Assembly: GCA_964526645.1 (NCBI GenBank)
Contig: CAZGJN010000012.1
Location: 1-64,000 of the forward strand
Source: JADJNW01 sp964526645
GTDB lineage: Bacteria; Bacteroidota; Bacteroidia; Chitinophagales; Saprospiraceae
Direction of reading: 5' to 3'
Length of the DNA stretch: 64,000 nt
The notes beneath the pieces were generated by a model. That model was given only the letters and a program-made list of their open reading frames with translations. It was not told the DNA's origin and did not search any database. Below, piece by piece: positions 8,020 to 16,820 of this stretch (the stretch's first letter is position 1; every line of letters starts with the position of its first letter). Both the position numbers and the translations under genes were made by a program.

Positions 8020-11000
8020 ATGGAAAAAATTATCAACACTATGAACAAGCGCCTTTGGGTTTGGCTACACCCGAAGCAGCGAATTTCAAAAATTGGGTAT
8101 TCCCTGCGAACGGGTATGCTCTTCAGCCTTTTTTTACCAATGATATGGGGTCTATTGACGGTAAGTCCTAATGTGAAAAAATCAAGTCATATAGATTTGA
8201 ATATGGTAAGTACTACGAATTTACTTGCCGCCCCACCAGCTACTTGCGACAATATCCCTTTGGACATTCCCATTCAAAAGACAAACTGGACGACAGATGC
8301 GACTTTGCCTGGAACACCGAAAAACACTACAGTAATCCCGGATATTTGCTTACAGCCTTATTCCGGAAACCAGTGCTTGGTAGCAGTGGAGTTGTGCATT
8401 CTGGGTAAAGTAGAAGGTGACCTGAAGTACGAGAGCTTGGATGCTTCTCCAACTACGGTTGATCTTACTCTACAAGCAAACTTAGACATTTGGTTTCAGG
8501 GAGATAACATTTGTTCCTTGTCCCCAAGTTCTTCTATAACGGATGATGCTACTCTTTTTGATGGCGTTATTGATTTTGGCGGCGGCTCAGGTGGTAGCTT
8601 TTTGAATCTGACAGGGCAATCTACTTGTACAGCATTGATTGATGATCCGGTCAAATTAGCTCCATTTCTTGGCGGCAGTCCAGTTTGTGTGGATGCCTTG
8701 GCACTTGGTTCTTCTTCTGCAAGTGGTCCGGGTAATATTATTCAGCAGTTCCGCACGGAAGCAGGGGTGGGTATCGTACCTACTTTTTATACCTTTGGTG
8801 TAACTGGCAACGTTACCAAACCAAGCTGCGTGGGTGAAGATGATGGTGCTATTAATATCACCGTTACAACTACCAATTTCACTTACAATGCCGCTGATTT
8901 TACCTTCAAGTGGACAAAGACAGGCGATGCCGGCTTTATGAAGACGACGGAGGATGTCTCCGGTTTGACGGCTGGTACTTACAACGTGGAAGTAAAGTAC
9001 AAAGGTAAAAGCTTCTGTTCTTTTCCTTTCACTGTGAGTGACCCGACTCCGGTTTCTTGCAGCTTTAGCAATGTGAAAAATGTATCCTGCAATGGCGGTA
9101 GCAATGGTTCTTTTAAAGTTACAGGTAGCGGCGGTACCAGCCCTTACATGTACAAATTGGGCAGTGGCACTTTCCAGACAAGTGGTGACTTCACAGGGCT
9201 AACGGCTGGCAACTATACCGTTACTGTAAAAGATGCAAATGGTTGTGAATCTACCTGCATGCAGACTATCACCGAGCCAACTGCGCTCGGCTGTATGTTT
9301 GAATCCAAAAGCGATGTCTCTTGCTTTGGTGGCAATGACGGAATGTTGGATGTAAAAGGTACGGGCGGTACACCTTTCACTTCCGGTAAGCCTTATCGCT
9401 ATAAATTAAATAATGGCTCTTTTTTGGATAACGATGGTAAATTTACCGGACTCAGTGCCGGTGATTACACTGTAACAGTGAAAGATAAGAACGACTGTAC
9501 AGTGGCTTGTGCTGTTATCACAATTGGTCAACCAACTGAAATTTCTGTTTCTTGTGGCAAGATGGACCCTGCTTGCTCTGGCGTGGATAATGGTAAAATC
9601 ACAGTGACTGCCAGTGGCGGTACGGGTGCGCTTGAGTACAAACTGGGCAATGGGGCATACCAAGCAAGCAATATGTTCACAGGCCTGGCAGCTGGCACTT
9701 ATACGGTTACCGTAAAAGACGCTAATGGCTGCACCAAAACTTGCATGACTACCCTTAACAATACGACTTCTATCAGCCTAGATTGTTCTACTACGCCTGC
9801 TACTTGCCAGGGACAGAATAACGGCACGATGAGTGGTACTGTATCCGGTGGTACGGGTCCTTATACTTACAGCTTGGATGGTAATACCTTTCTTGCCAAT
9901 GGCGGTAGCTTCACGGGGCTTGCGCCAGGCGAATACACCATGACGGTGAAAGATAAAAATGGTTGTACGGCTACTTGTACGAAGACTGTGGAGCAACTGA
10001 CAGCTTTGTCTTGCAGCCTGACTGCAAAGGATGTAAGTTGCAAAGGTGGCAACGATGGGGAACTGACCGTAACGCCAAGCGGCGGTACCAGCCCTTACGA
10101 ATACAGCAAGGATGGTGGCAATACCTTCCAATCCAGCAATGTATTTACAGGACTCATAGCTGGTGACTATACCATTACGGTAAAAGATAAAAATGGTTGT
10201 ACTTCTACTTGCACCAAAAAGGTCAATCAACCTGAAGCACTCACTTGCTCTACTTCCGTCAAAAACGTAAAATGCAATGGCGATAAAACAGGTGAGATCA
10301 CTGTGACCGCTACGGGCGGCAATGGTGGTAAGATGTATAGCTTGGATAATAATACTTTCAAGTCCGACAACAAGTTTACTGGTCTTGGTGCTGGCAATTA
10401 TACTGTATATGTCAAGGACAATAAAGGTTGTACGACGACTTGCACCGCTGAGATCACAGAGCCTACGGCAATCAGTTGCAGTTCGGTCGCTCAAACGACT
10501 TCCTGCGCAGGCGGCGGCGATGGTAAAATTACAACCTCAGCATCTGGTGGTGTTGGTCCTTACATGTACAAACTTGTCAAATTGCCAGGTGGTGAGTTGG
10601 TAAGACCATTCCAAACCAGTAATGAATTCCTGAATCTACCATCTGGCCAGTACGATGTAGTAGTGAAAGATGCGAATGGTTGCGAAACTACTTGCGATCC
10701 GACAATCGGTATCGAAGTACCAGAACCAGTGGCCTTCACTTGCAACGTTACGCCTACTCCTGCCACTTGTAATGGTTTCTCAGATGGTAAACTGACAGTA
10801 TCTATCACTTCTGGTGGTGGCGCTGAGTTTGCACCATTCGAGTACAAATTGGGCAATGGCGCTTATCAGGCAAGCAATATGTTCTCCGGTTTAGCGGCGG
10901 GCACTTATACCGTGACAGTAAAAAACAAAAACGGCTGTACGACTACTTGCATGGCAACGATTAATCAGCCACAGCCTCTGGACTTTACAGCTGACTTAGA

Positions 11001-14000
11001 TTGTGACATGCAAAGCGATGGGGAAGTAGCAGTCGTGCTGAATATCAGCGGTGGTACAGGTCCGTATCGCTACCAGGTAAACGGCGGTACGGTACAAAGT
11101 GTACCTGACAACAATACGATTTATCTTGATGAAGGTACAACGCCTACTGTTAAAATTTTTGATGCCAACAACTGTTCCGAGCAAAAGAGTGTCAGTGGTG
11201 TATGCTGCTTCTTCGAAGCAACCTGCAAACTGAGCAGCGACGAGCAAGTACTCGAAGGTTGCAATGAAAATGTTGTTCCTGCACCGTTCACCAATATTAA
11301 TGATGTTTTTAAGGACGTAACAACCAAACCTTGCGGTACTTTAGTCATGAAGTCCAGCGATTCTAAGTCTGGTACGCTTTGCCCAAATGGTATACTGGTG
11401 ACGCGCACCTATATCCTCTTTGATGATTTGAATAACAATCAGCAGAAGGATAATGGCGAAGAGTCTGCTACCTGTGAACAAAAGTTCCGTATCAAAGATA
11501 CAACAAAACCTACTGTTTCTGGTACTTTGACCGGCTGCTTCAAGACAGAACAAGCAGCGAAGGACGCAGCGCTCGCGGCTACTACTGCCACGGATGCTTG
11601 TGATCAGGATGTTTCAAAATCTGCTACTGTCACTAGCCTAGGTGCTTGTATGTTCAAAGTGAAAGTAACTGCTACGGATGATTGTAATAATTCCGACTTT
11701 AAGGAATATACAGTCAAAATTGATGGCACAGCGCCAACTTTCACAGTACCAGCCGATAAGACGGTCTATCGCGATAAAGACTGCGATTACGAGATTTCTC
11801 CAACTACAACGGGCGATGTAACCGATGAAGCAGATAACTGCGATGCTGGCTTGAACGCAACTTACAAGGACAGTGAGCCAGTCGGCGACAACTGCGAAAC
11901 AGTCATTACGCGCACCTGGGAGTTGAAGGATGAATGCGGAAATACCACTACCAAAACGCAGAAGATCACAATCAAGGACAATACCGCACCACAGGTGACA
12001 AAGGGTACGATTGAATCTTGCTATAAATCAGTAACTGACGCGGAGAATGCAGCGAAAACAGCAACTTCTGCCACCGATAATTGCACTGCAACAGTAAATT
12101 TGGTTAAAACTGCCAAAACGACGGGTACTTGCTCTGCAACCATCACCGTCACTGTGAAAGATGCTTGCGGCAACGAGGACTTTGTGACTTACAATACGCG
12201 TATTGATAATGAGAAACCAGTAGCTACAAAAGGTGAAATTGGCAACTGCTACGAGACAAAAGAACTGGCAGAAGCAGCAGCAAAGGCGGCAACCACCTGG
12301 ACGGATAACTGCTCTTCTTCAACTTACTTGGAAAGCCAGGAAACAGTTAGTTCCACCGGTAGCTGTTCTGTAACGATCACCGTAAGCACAAAGGATGAGT
12401 GCGGCAATCCTCAGTCTGTTACTTATGATATGAATATTAGTGTAGGTAATCAAGCACCAGTGGCAACAAAGGGTACTATCGCGAGCTGTTATGCAACGAT
12501 AGAGGACGCAGAAAAAGCTGCAAAAGATGCGACCACTTGGACGGACGATTGTTCTACTCCAGAGTTCTTGGAGAGCCAGGAAACTGCCTCAACCGATGGT
12601 ACTTGTTCTGCTACGATCACTGTTAAAACAAAAGATGCTTGTGGTAAAGAATCTTCCGTGACTTACACAACTCGGATTGACAATACAGCGCCAACCGCTA
12701 CGAAGGGCGAAATCGCAAGTTGCTATGNNNNNNNNNNNNNNNNNNNNNNNNNNNNNNNNNNNNNNNNNNNNNNNNNNNNNNNNNNNNNNNNNNNNNNNNN
12801 NNNNNNNNNNNNNNNNNNNNNNNNNNNCGGCAATGCTAAGTCAGTCACTTACAATACGCGGATTGACAATACAGCGCCAACCGCTACGAAGGGCGAAATC
12901 GCAAGTTGCTATGCGACGAAGGAAGAAGCAGAAGCAGCAGCGAAAGCAGCGACCACATGGTCTGACAATTGCTCTTCTTCTACTTACTTAGAAAGCCAAG
13001 AAGCGGCTTCAACACAAGGCGATTGCAACGCAGTGATCACAGTAAGTACCAAAGACGAGTGCGGCAATGCTAAGTCAGTCACTTACAATACGCGGATTGA
13101 CAATACAGCGCCAACCTTTACGGTACCTGCTGATAAAACTATCTATCGCGATGCAAATTGCGAATACAATGCTAATCCAAGCAATACCGGTGACGTAACA
13201 GATGAGAAAGACAACTGCGATACGGAACTGGATGCTACTTACACCGACCAGACCAGTGGCGATTATTGCAAAACGACCATTACGCGTACCTGGAAACTGG
13301 TGGATGGCTGTGGCAATACGACTACGAAGGTTCAAACTATCACCGTAGAAGACAAGATGGCACCGACCTTCACGGTTCCTGCTAACAAGACCATCTATGT
13401 GGATGCAAATTGTGCATACAATGCTGATCCTTCCGTTACTGGTCGCCCAACGAATGTAAAAGACAATTGCGATCCGAACCCAGTTGTCACAAGCAGCGAT
13501 GTGGTAGAAGAAGGTAGCTGCCAGGGTGAGCGGATCATCACGCGTACCTGGAAGGTGAAAGATCGTTGCAATAACGAAACAGTGAAGACACAGGTAATTA
13601 CCGTGAAAGACAAGATTGCGCCAAGCTTCAACTTGGGTAGCAATAAAATAACAGCACGATTGTACATGTCTGAACATCCTGAGGCAATTTGCCCTGCCGG
13701 TAAGAGCATTTCTCTGAAGGTAGATAAGCAAAAACCAATCACGATGGGTACAGGTACAGCGAAATTCCTCTTCAATGGCATTGAATTGGAAACGCCTAAC
13801 GCAGCCGTTACAGATAATTGCACAGCATCGAAAGACCTGAGGATGTTCGTTTGGAAAATTGAAGAAAGTAGAACCAATGGTAATACTTGCTGGATTTCTT
13901 ACGATGTAACTTACAGATTGTTCGATGATTGCGGTAATCACAAAGACATCCTCGTTGTTTATCGCTTGGATGATGATGTAGCACCGACCTTTACGGGAAC

Positions 14001-14577
14001 ACAGCCAGCGAACAAGACGATTGAGTATCCAGGTAGCGATAAGTTGGTCGAAGCTGAAATCAATAAGTGGATCAGCGATATTCTGGCATTGCCTTATGGC
14101 GATAATTGCTCCGCAACTGTGGGTATCTGGGCGAAGCCAATGGGTGTAACCGGTGTTTCCCCAAAGGCTTGCTACCAGTATGTGATCAAAATGGTAGATG
14201 ACTGTGATAACATGGCGGTAATTCCAATCGAATTCTGCACTACACAGGGTATTCTTTCATTGAATGGATCATCAAATGTTGGCAAAACTGAGCAAAGCAC
14301 CAAACAATCAGTATTGCTGCCTACCGATGTGAAGGTGTATCCGAACCCAGCGAAAGAGGCTGTAAATATTGACTTGAGCGCATTTATGAGTAAAGCAGTG
14401 AATATACGCATCGTGAATGCTCTGGGGCAGACAATGGAAGAGGTTAAAATTGATGAAGTACAACATCAGGTAGAACAGATTTCCTTGTCAAACTACAAAG
14501 AAGGTATATACTTTGTTGTAATCAAGGCAGAGGGACACGAAGCAATGACGAAGCGATTGGTGATTCAGCAGCGCTAA
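8020..14577 (+). CDS. Giant SprB-repeat surface adhesin with T9SS sorting domain
   Basis: About 2185 residues as assembled, interrupted by the 100-N gap. The start at 8020 gives MEKIINTMNKRLW with a long basic N-region and a hydrophobic export segment near residues 30-50. Order of parts: a beta domain resembling choice-of-anchor E (nt 8240-8780), about ten SprB-type repeats of 75-90 residues (nt 8790-11200; each with SCxGxxDG, SGGTxPYxY, FxGLxAGxYTVTVKDxNGC), HYR-like and Cys-containing repeats (11220-13990), and a Por-secretion tail starting VKVYPNPAKEAVNID near 14330. SprB repeats are found in the mobile adhesin used in Flavobacterium gliding. The protein should cross the outer membrane by T9SS. 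A terminator follows directly. The true length is unknown because of the gap. Confidence 0.92.
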   Translation: MEKIINTMNKRLWVWLHPKQRISKIGYSLRTGMLFSLFLPMIWGLLTVSPNVKKSSHIDLNMVSTTNLLAAPPATCDNIPLDIPIQKTNWTTDATLPGTPKNTTVIPDICLQPYSGNQCLVAVELCILGKVEGDLKYESLDASPTTVDLTLQANLDIWFQGDNICSLSPSSSITDDATLFDGVIDFGGGSGGSFLNLTGQSTCTALIDDPVKLAPFLGGSPVCVDALALGSSSASGPGNIIQQFRTEAGVGIVPTFYTFGVTGNVTKPSCVGEDDGAINITVTTTNFTYNAADFTFKWTKTGDAGFMKTTEDVSGLTAGTYNVEVKYKGKSFCSFPFTVSDPTPVSCSFSNVKNVSCNGGSNGSFKVTGSGGTSPYMYKLGSGTFQTSGDFTGLTAGNYTVTVKDANGCESTCMQTITEPTALGCMFESKSDVSCFGGNDGMLDVKGTGGTPFTSGKPYRYKLNNGSFLDNDGKFTGLSAGDYTVTVKDKNDCTVACAVITIGQPTEISVSCGKMDPACSGVDNGKITVTASGGTGALEYKLGNGAYQASNMFTGLAAGTYTVTVKDANGCTKTCMTTLNNTTSISLDCSTTPATCQGQNNGTMSGTVSGGTGPYTYSLDGNTFLANGGSFTGLAPGEYTMTVKDKNGCTATCTKTVEQLTALSCSLTAKDVSCKGGNDGELTVTPSGGTSPYEYSKDGGNTFQSSNVFTGLIAGDYTITVKDKNGCTSTCTKKVNQPEALTCSTSVKNVKCNGDKTGEITVTATGGNGGKMYSLDNNTFKSDNKFTGLGAGNYTVYVKDNKGCTTTCTAEITEPTAISCSSVAQTTSCAGGGDGKITTSASGGVGPYMYKLVKLPGGELVRPFQTSNEFLNLPSGQYDVVVKDANGCETTCDPTIGIEVPEPVAFTCNVTPTPATCNGFSDGKLTVSITSGGGAEFAPFEYKLGNGAYQASNMFSGLAAGTYTVTVKNKNGCTTTCMATINQPQPLDFTADLDCDMQSDGEVAVVLNISGGTGPYRYQVNGGTVQSVPDNNTIYLDEGTTPTVKIFDANNCSEQKSVSGVCCFFEATCKLSSDEQVLEGCNENVVPAPFTNINDVFKDVTTKPCGTLVMKSSDSKSGTLCPNGILVTRTYILFDDLNNNQQKDNGEESATCEQKFRIKDTTKPTVSGTLTGCFKTEQAAKDAALAATTATDACDQDVSKSATVTSLGACMFKVKVTATDDCNNSDFKEYTVKIDGTAPTFTVPADKTVYRDKDCDYEISPTTTGDVTDEADNCDAGLNATYKDSEPVGDNCETVITRTWELKDECGNTTTKTQKITIKDNTAPQVTKGTIESCYKSVTDAENAAKTATSATDNCTATVNLVKTAKTTGTCSATITVTVKDACGNEDFVTYNTRIDNEKPVATKGEIGNCYETKELAEAAAKAATTWTDNCSSSTYLESQETVSSTGSCSVTITVSTKDECGNPQSVTYDMNISVGNQAPVATKGTIASCYATIEDAEKAAKDATTWTDDCSTPEFLESQETASTDGTCSATITVKTKDACGKESSVTYTTRIDNTAPTATKGEIASCYXXXXXXXXXXXXXXXXXXXXXXXXXXXXXXXXXXGNAKSVTYNTRIDNTAPTATKGEIASCYATKEEAEAAAKAATTWSDNCSSSTYLESQEAASTQGDCNAVITVSTKDECGNAKSVTYNTRIDNTAPTFTVPADKTIYRDANCEYNANPSNTGDVTDEKDNCDTELDATYTDQTSGDYCKTTITRTWKLVDGCGNTTTKVQTITVEDKMAPTFTVPANKTIYVDANCAYNADPSVTGRPTNVKDNCDPNPVVTSSDVVEEGSCQGERIITRTWKVKDRCNNETVKTQVITVKDKIAPSFNLGSNKITARLYMSEHPEAICPAGKSISLKVDKQKPITMGTGTAKFLFNGIELETPNAAVTDNCTASKDLRMFVWKIEESRTNGNTCWISYDVTYRLFDDCGNHKDILVVYRLDDDVAPTFTGTQPANKTIEYPGSDKLVEAEINKWISDILALPYGDNCSATVGIWAKPMGVTGVSPKACYQYVIKMVDDCDNMAVIPIEFCTTQGILSLNGSSNVGKTEQSTKQSVLLPTDVKVYPNPAKEAVNIDLSAFMSKAVNIRIVNALGQTMEEVKIDEVQHQVEQISLSNYKEGIYFVVIKAEGHEAMTKRLVIQQR
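12487..13117 (+). repeat. 234-nt in-frame tandem repeats inside the adhesin
   Basis: Units of 78 codons (core ATKGEIxSCYATKEEAEAAA followed by a TTW-D-CSS segment) recur. The start of one unit at 12487 and the next at 12721 are 234 nt apart. A 55-nt stretch before the gap (12673-12727) recurs identically after it (12859-12913), and a 54-nt stretch at 12829-12882 recurs identically at 13063-13116. Near-identical units explain why assembly broke here. Confidence 0.9.
12728..12827. other. Scaffold gap of exactly 100 N
   Basis: A run of 53 plus 47 N interrupts a repeat unit. The round length indicates a placeholder rather than a measured distance. The adhesin frame is kept across it. Confidence 0.98.
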
Positions 14578-14608
14578 ATCTCCATTGTTTCAATCTATAA
14601 CTTAATGG

Positions 14609-14639
14609 GGTGTCGCCTTAAAGGCGGCACCTCTTTTTT
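14609..14639 (+). terminator. Rho-independent terminator after the adhesin
   Basis: GGTGTCGCCTT pairs with AAGGCGGCACC (one G-T pair, tight loop) and is followed by TCTTTTTT. It ends the adhesin transcript and isolates it from the sulfate cluster. Confidence 0.9.
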
Positions 14640-14730
14640 ATGCTCAAATTATATGAACGTATCTTCATACATACCTGTGTAATAATGTTGTTTTGTAAAA
14701 AGTTAAAAATCAATGCTTTTTGAAATATTT

Positions 14731-14762
14731 CTTGCCAATCGGCAAAAAGCCGGTTAACTTTG
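14731..14762 (+). promoter_or_regulatory. Promoter of the sulfate assimilation cluster
   Basis: TAACTTTG at 14755-14762 fits the -7 consensus. CTTG at 14731-14734 is a 3/4 match to the -33 element at a 20-bp spacing. It would give a leader of about 175 nt before cysH, which includes a long-range pairing between 14775-14784 and 14867-14877 and an AT-rich hairpin at 14807-14833. Confidence 0.55.
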
Positions 14763-14845
14763 CCTTCAATAATGATACCAATTTTAATTGATAATGGCGT
14801 GCTTAGAATTAAATAAAAATTTGATTTTTAATTCCTTAGATTTTA

Positions 14846-14879
14846 ATACTTACGCCTGCTCATTTCAAATTTGGTATAA
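14846..14879 (+). promoter_or_regulatory. Composite element upstream of cysH, shared with the cysN leader
   Basis: ATACTTACGC (14846-14855), 11 nt, then AAATTTGGTATAA (14867-14879). Both halves recur in the same order before cysN at 16696-16739, the second half with one change. It may be an operator or part of a leader structure; no known site is recognised. Confidence 0.4.
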
Positions 14880-14943
14880 GCCCTAAATTTCAGTACTACG
14901 CCTACGATTAGACCAGATTAAAAACAAATAATCCAAACCCATT

Positions 14944-15669
14944 ATGCTAATAACAGCACAATCACTCGGTGCTTTGAGCACGGAGCTGAACAGCCTCGAT
15001 CTTGTCCAATCCTTAGCCTATCTGGTGGAGCAATTCCCTGGAAAGGTAACTTTCTCTACGAGTTTTGGCATTGAAGATCAAGTTATAACGCATTTTATAT
15101 TTCAAGATAAATTGCCAATTCGTGTTTTCACGCTCGATACGGGCCGGCTTTTCCCCGAAACCTATTCGACGTGGTCGAGAACGCTCGAAAAGTATGGTCA
15201 ACCCATCGAAGCTTTTTATCCTAATAGTGTTGATTTGCAAGCTTTTGTAAGCCAAAAAGGTCCGAATAGTTTTTATGAATCGGTGGAAAACCGGAAGTCA
15301 TGCTGTCATATTCGCAAAGTAGAACCTTTGAACCGAGCCTTAGCAGGGCAAGCGATTTGGATCACGGGCATTCGGGCGGAGCAATCACCTAATCGGCACA
15401 ATATGAATAGTTTGGAGTGGGATAAAGCATATCAATTGATCAAATTCCATCCCATTTTTGATTGGACGTATGAAGAAGTTCTCGCATTTGTAAATAAAAA
15501 CGGCATCCCTTATAACCCCTTGCACGACAAAGGTTTTGTGAGTATTGGTTGTGCGCCTTGTACCCGTGCCATTCGCCCTGGAGAGGATTTTCGGGCGGGG
15601 CGCTGGTGGTGGGAGGATGCGTCGAAGAAGGAATGTGGGTTGCATGAACATCAGGTTGAAAAAGTTTAG
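14944..15669 (+). CDS. cysH: Assimilatory adenylyl-sulfate (APS) reductase, Fe-S type
   Basis: Reduces activated sulfate to sulfite using thioredoxin. The 241-residue protein has the PAPS-reductase fold motifs (STSFGIED, LDTGRLFPETY) and the catalytic C-terminal Cys231 in KKECGLH. It also has the four cysteines that ligate a [4Fe-4S] cluster: Cys120-Cys121 (KSCCHIRK) and Cys203/Cys206 (GCAPC). Within this family those cysteines mark enzymes that use APS, whereas the E. coli type lacking them uses PAPS. The cluster has no cysC kinase, which agrees. It is the first gene of a seven-gene same-strand run. Confidence 0.93.
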   Translation: MLITAQSLGALSTELNSLDLVQSLAYLVEQFPGKVTFSTSFGIEDQVITHFIFQDKLPIRVFTLDTGRLFPETYSTWSRTLEKYGQPIEAFYPNSVDLQAFVSQKGPNSFYESVENRKSCCHIRKVEPLNRALAGQAIWITGIRAEQSPNRHNMNSLEWDKAYQLIKFHPIFDWTYEEVLAFVNKNGIPYNPLHDKGFVSIGCAPCTRAIRPGEDFRAGRWWWEDASKKECGLHEHQVEKV

Positions 15670-15725
15670 AAGTTTGGGCGTTCACTTTTACGTTTTGCGG
15701 TTTAGTATTTTACATTTTGCGGTTT
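15669..15725 (+). repeat. Degenerate direct repeats between cysH and cysD
   Basis: Two 18-nt copies differing at one base (TTTTACGTTTTGCGGTTT at 15686 and the A variant at 15708) follow the 16-mer GAAGTTTGGGCGTTCA (15669-15684), which recurs exactly at 38590-38605. Similar wordy repeats occur in other gaps of this window. Confidence 0.6.
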
Positions 15726-15748
15726 CATAATCTGACATCTATAAAATT

Positions 15749-16660
15749 ATGAATAAACAGCAACTTAATCACCTTGATTTACTCGAAGCCGAAGCAATTT
15801 ATATTATGAGGGAAGTCGCTGGGCAATTTGATCGTCCGGCGCTATTGTTTTCTGGAGGAAAAGACTCGATTACCCTGGTGCATCTGGCATTGAAAGCCTT
15901 TCGCCCGGGCAAATTTCCTTTTCCACTGGTGCATATTGATACGGGGCATAATTTTCTCGAAGTGCTGGAATTCCGCAATAATTTGGCAGCGCAAATCGGC
16001 GAGAAACTTATCGTTCGCAAGGTTGAAGATTCGATCAAAAAACACAATCTGAAAGATCCGAGCGGCAAGTATCCGAGCCGAAACCCCCTCCAGACCTACA
16101 CTTTGCTCGATACCATCGAAGAATTTGAATTTGATGCTTGTATCGGCGGCGCTCGGCGCGATGAGGAAAAAGCCCGTGCGAAAGAACGCATTTTCAGCCA
16201 TCGAGACGATTTTGGACAGTGGAATCCTAAGAATCAGCGCCCAGAGCTGTGGAATATTTACAACGGCAAAATTCGCAAAGGAGAGAATATTCGGGCATTC
16301 CCGATTTCTAACTGGACGGAGCTTGATGTGTGGAATTATATCCGCCGCGAAAACATTGCGTTGCCTTCCATCTATTATACCCATCGTCGTGAATGCGTGG
16401 AATTACCTGGTGGTCAATTACTCGCGGTGACGCCCTTCATTACAGTTGAACCCAGCGATAAGGTCGTAGAAGCAGAGGTGCGCTTTCGTACAGTGGGCGA
16501 TGCGACTTGTACGGCTGCTGTGCGCAGCGAAGCCCGCTCTATTGATGACATTATCCAGGACATTATCGAAACCAGAATTTCTGAACGCGGCGCCACTCGG
16601 ATCGACGATCTCATTTCCGAAGCAGGAATGGAAGACCGAAAAGTGAACGGATATTTTTAA
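15749..16660 (+). CDS. cysD: Sulfate adenylyltransferase subunit 2 (ATP sulfurylase small subunit)
   Basis: Catalytic subunit that forms adenylyl-sulfate from sulfate and ATP together with CysN. The 303-residue length is nearly that of E. coli CysD (302). The PP-loop SGGKDS is at residues 35-40, followed by HIDTGHNF, GGARRDEEKARAKER and the DVWNYIRREN segment. The C-terminus (DDLISEAGMEDRKVNGYF) closely fits the family. The gene lies 79 nt after cysH and 160 nt before cysN. Confidence 0.97.
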   Translation: MNKQQLNHLDLLEAEAIYIMREVAGQFDRPALLFSGGKDSITLVHLALKAFRPGKFPFPLVHIDTGHNFLEVLEFRNNLAAQIGEKLIVRKVEDSIKKHNLKDPSGKYPSRNPLQTYTLLDTIEEFEFDACIGGARRDEEKARAKERIFSHRDDFGQWNPKNQRPELWNIYNGKIRKGENIRAFPISNWTELDVWNYIRRENIALPSIYYTHRRECVELPGGQLLAVTPFITVEPSDKVVEAEVRFRTVGDATCTAAVRSEARSIDDIIQDIIETRISERGATRIDDLISEAGMEDRKVNGYF

Positions 16661-16695
16661 AAGAGTGGGGAAGGTTTAGGGGCTGAGTTCCCTCG

Positions 16696-16739
16696 ATACT
16701 TACGCTTTTGCCTTTATGATTTAAGTAAATTTGATATAA
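16696..16739 (+). promoter_or_regulatory. Second copy of the composite element, upstream of cysN
   Basis: ATACTTACGC (16696-16705), 21 nt, then AAATTTGATATAA (16727-16739). The same spacer also holds a long-range pairing of GAAGGTTTA (16670-16678) with TAAACCTTC (16780-16788), so the cysD-cysN gap may fold. Confidence 0.4.
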
Positions 16740-16820
16740 ATTTTTTTAAAATTTAAACAGCTGATAACCAGGGCAAAATTAAACCTTCTCACCCCTGCTT
16801 AACCCTCTAAACGATTCAAA

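Noticed and set aside
9778..10494. 238-codon minus-strand frame inside the adhesin
   Set aside because: It is a shadow of the repetitive coding strand with no independent features.
8790..11200. CRISPR-like regular repeats
   Set aside because: The periodicity is 220-260 nt, in frame and protein-coding (SprB repeats), without short identical repeats and unique spacers.
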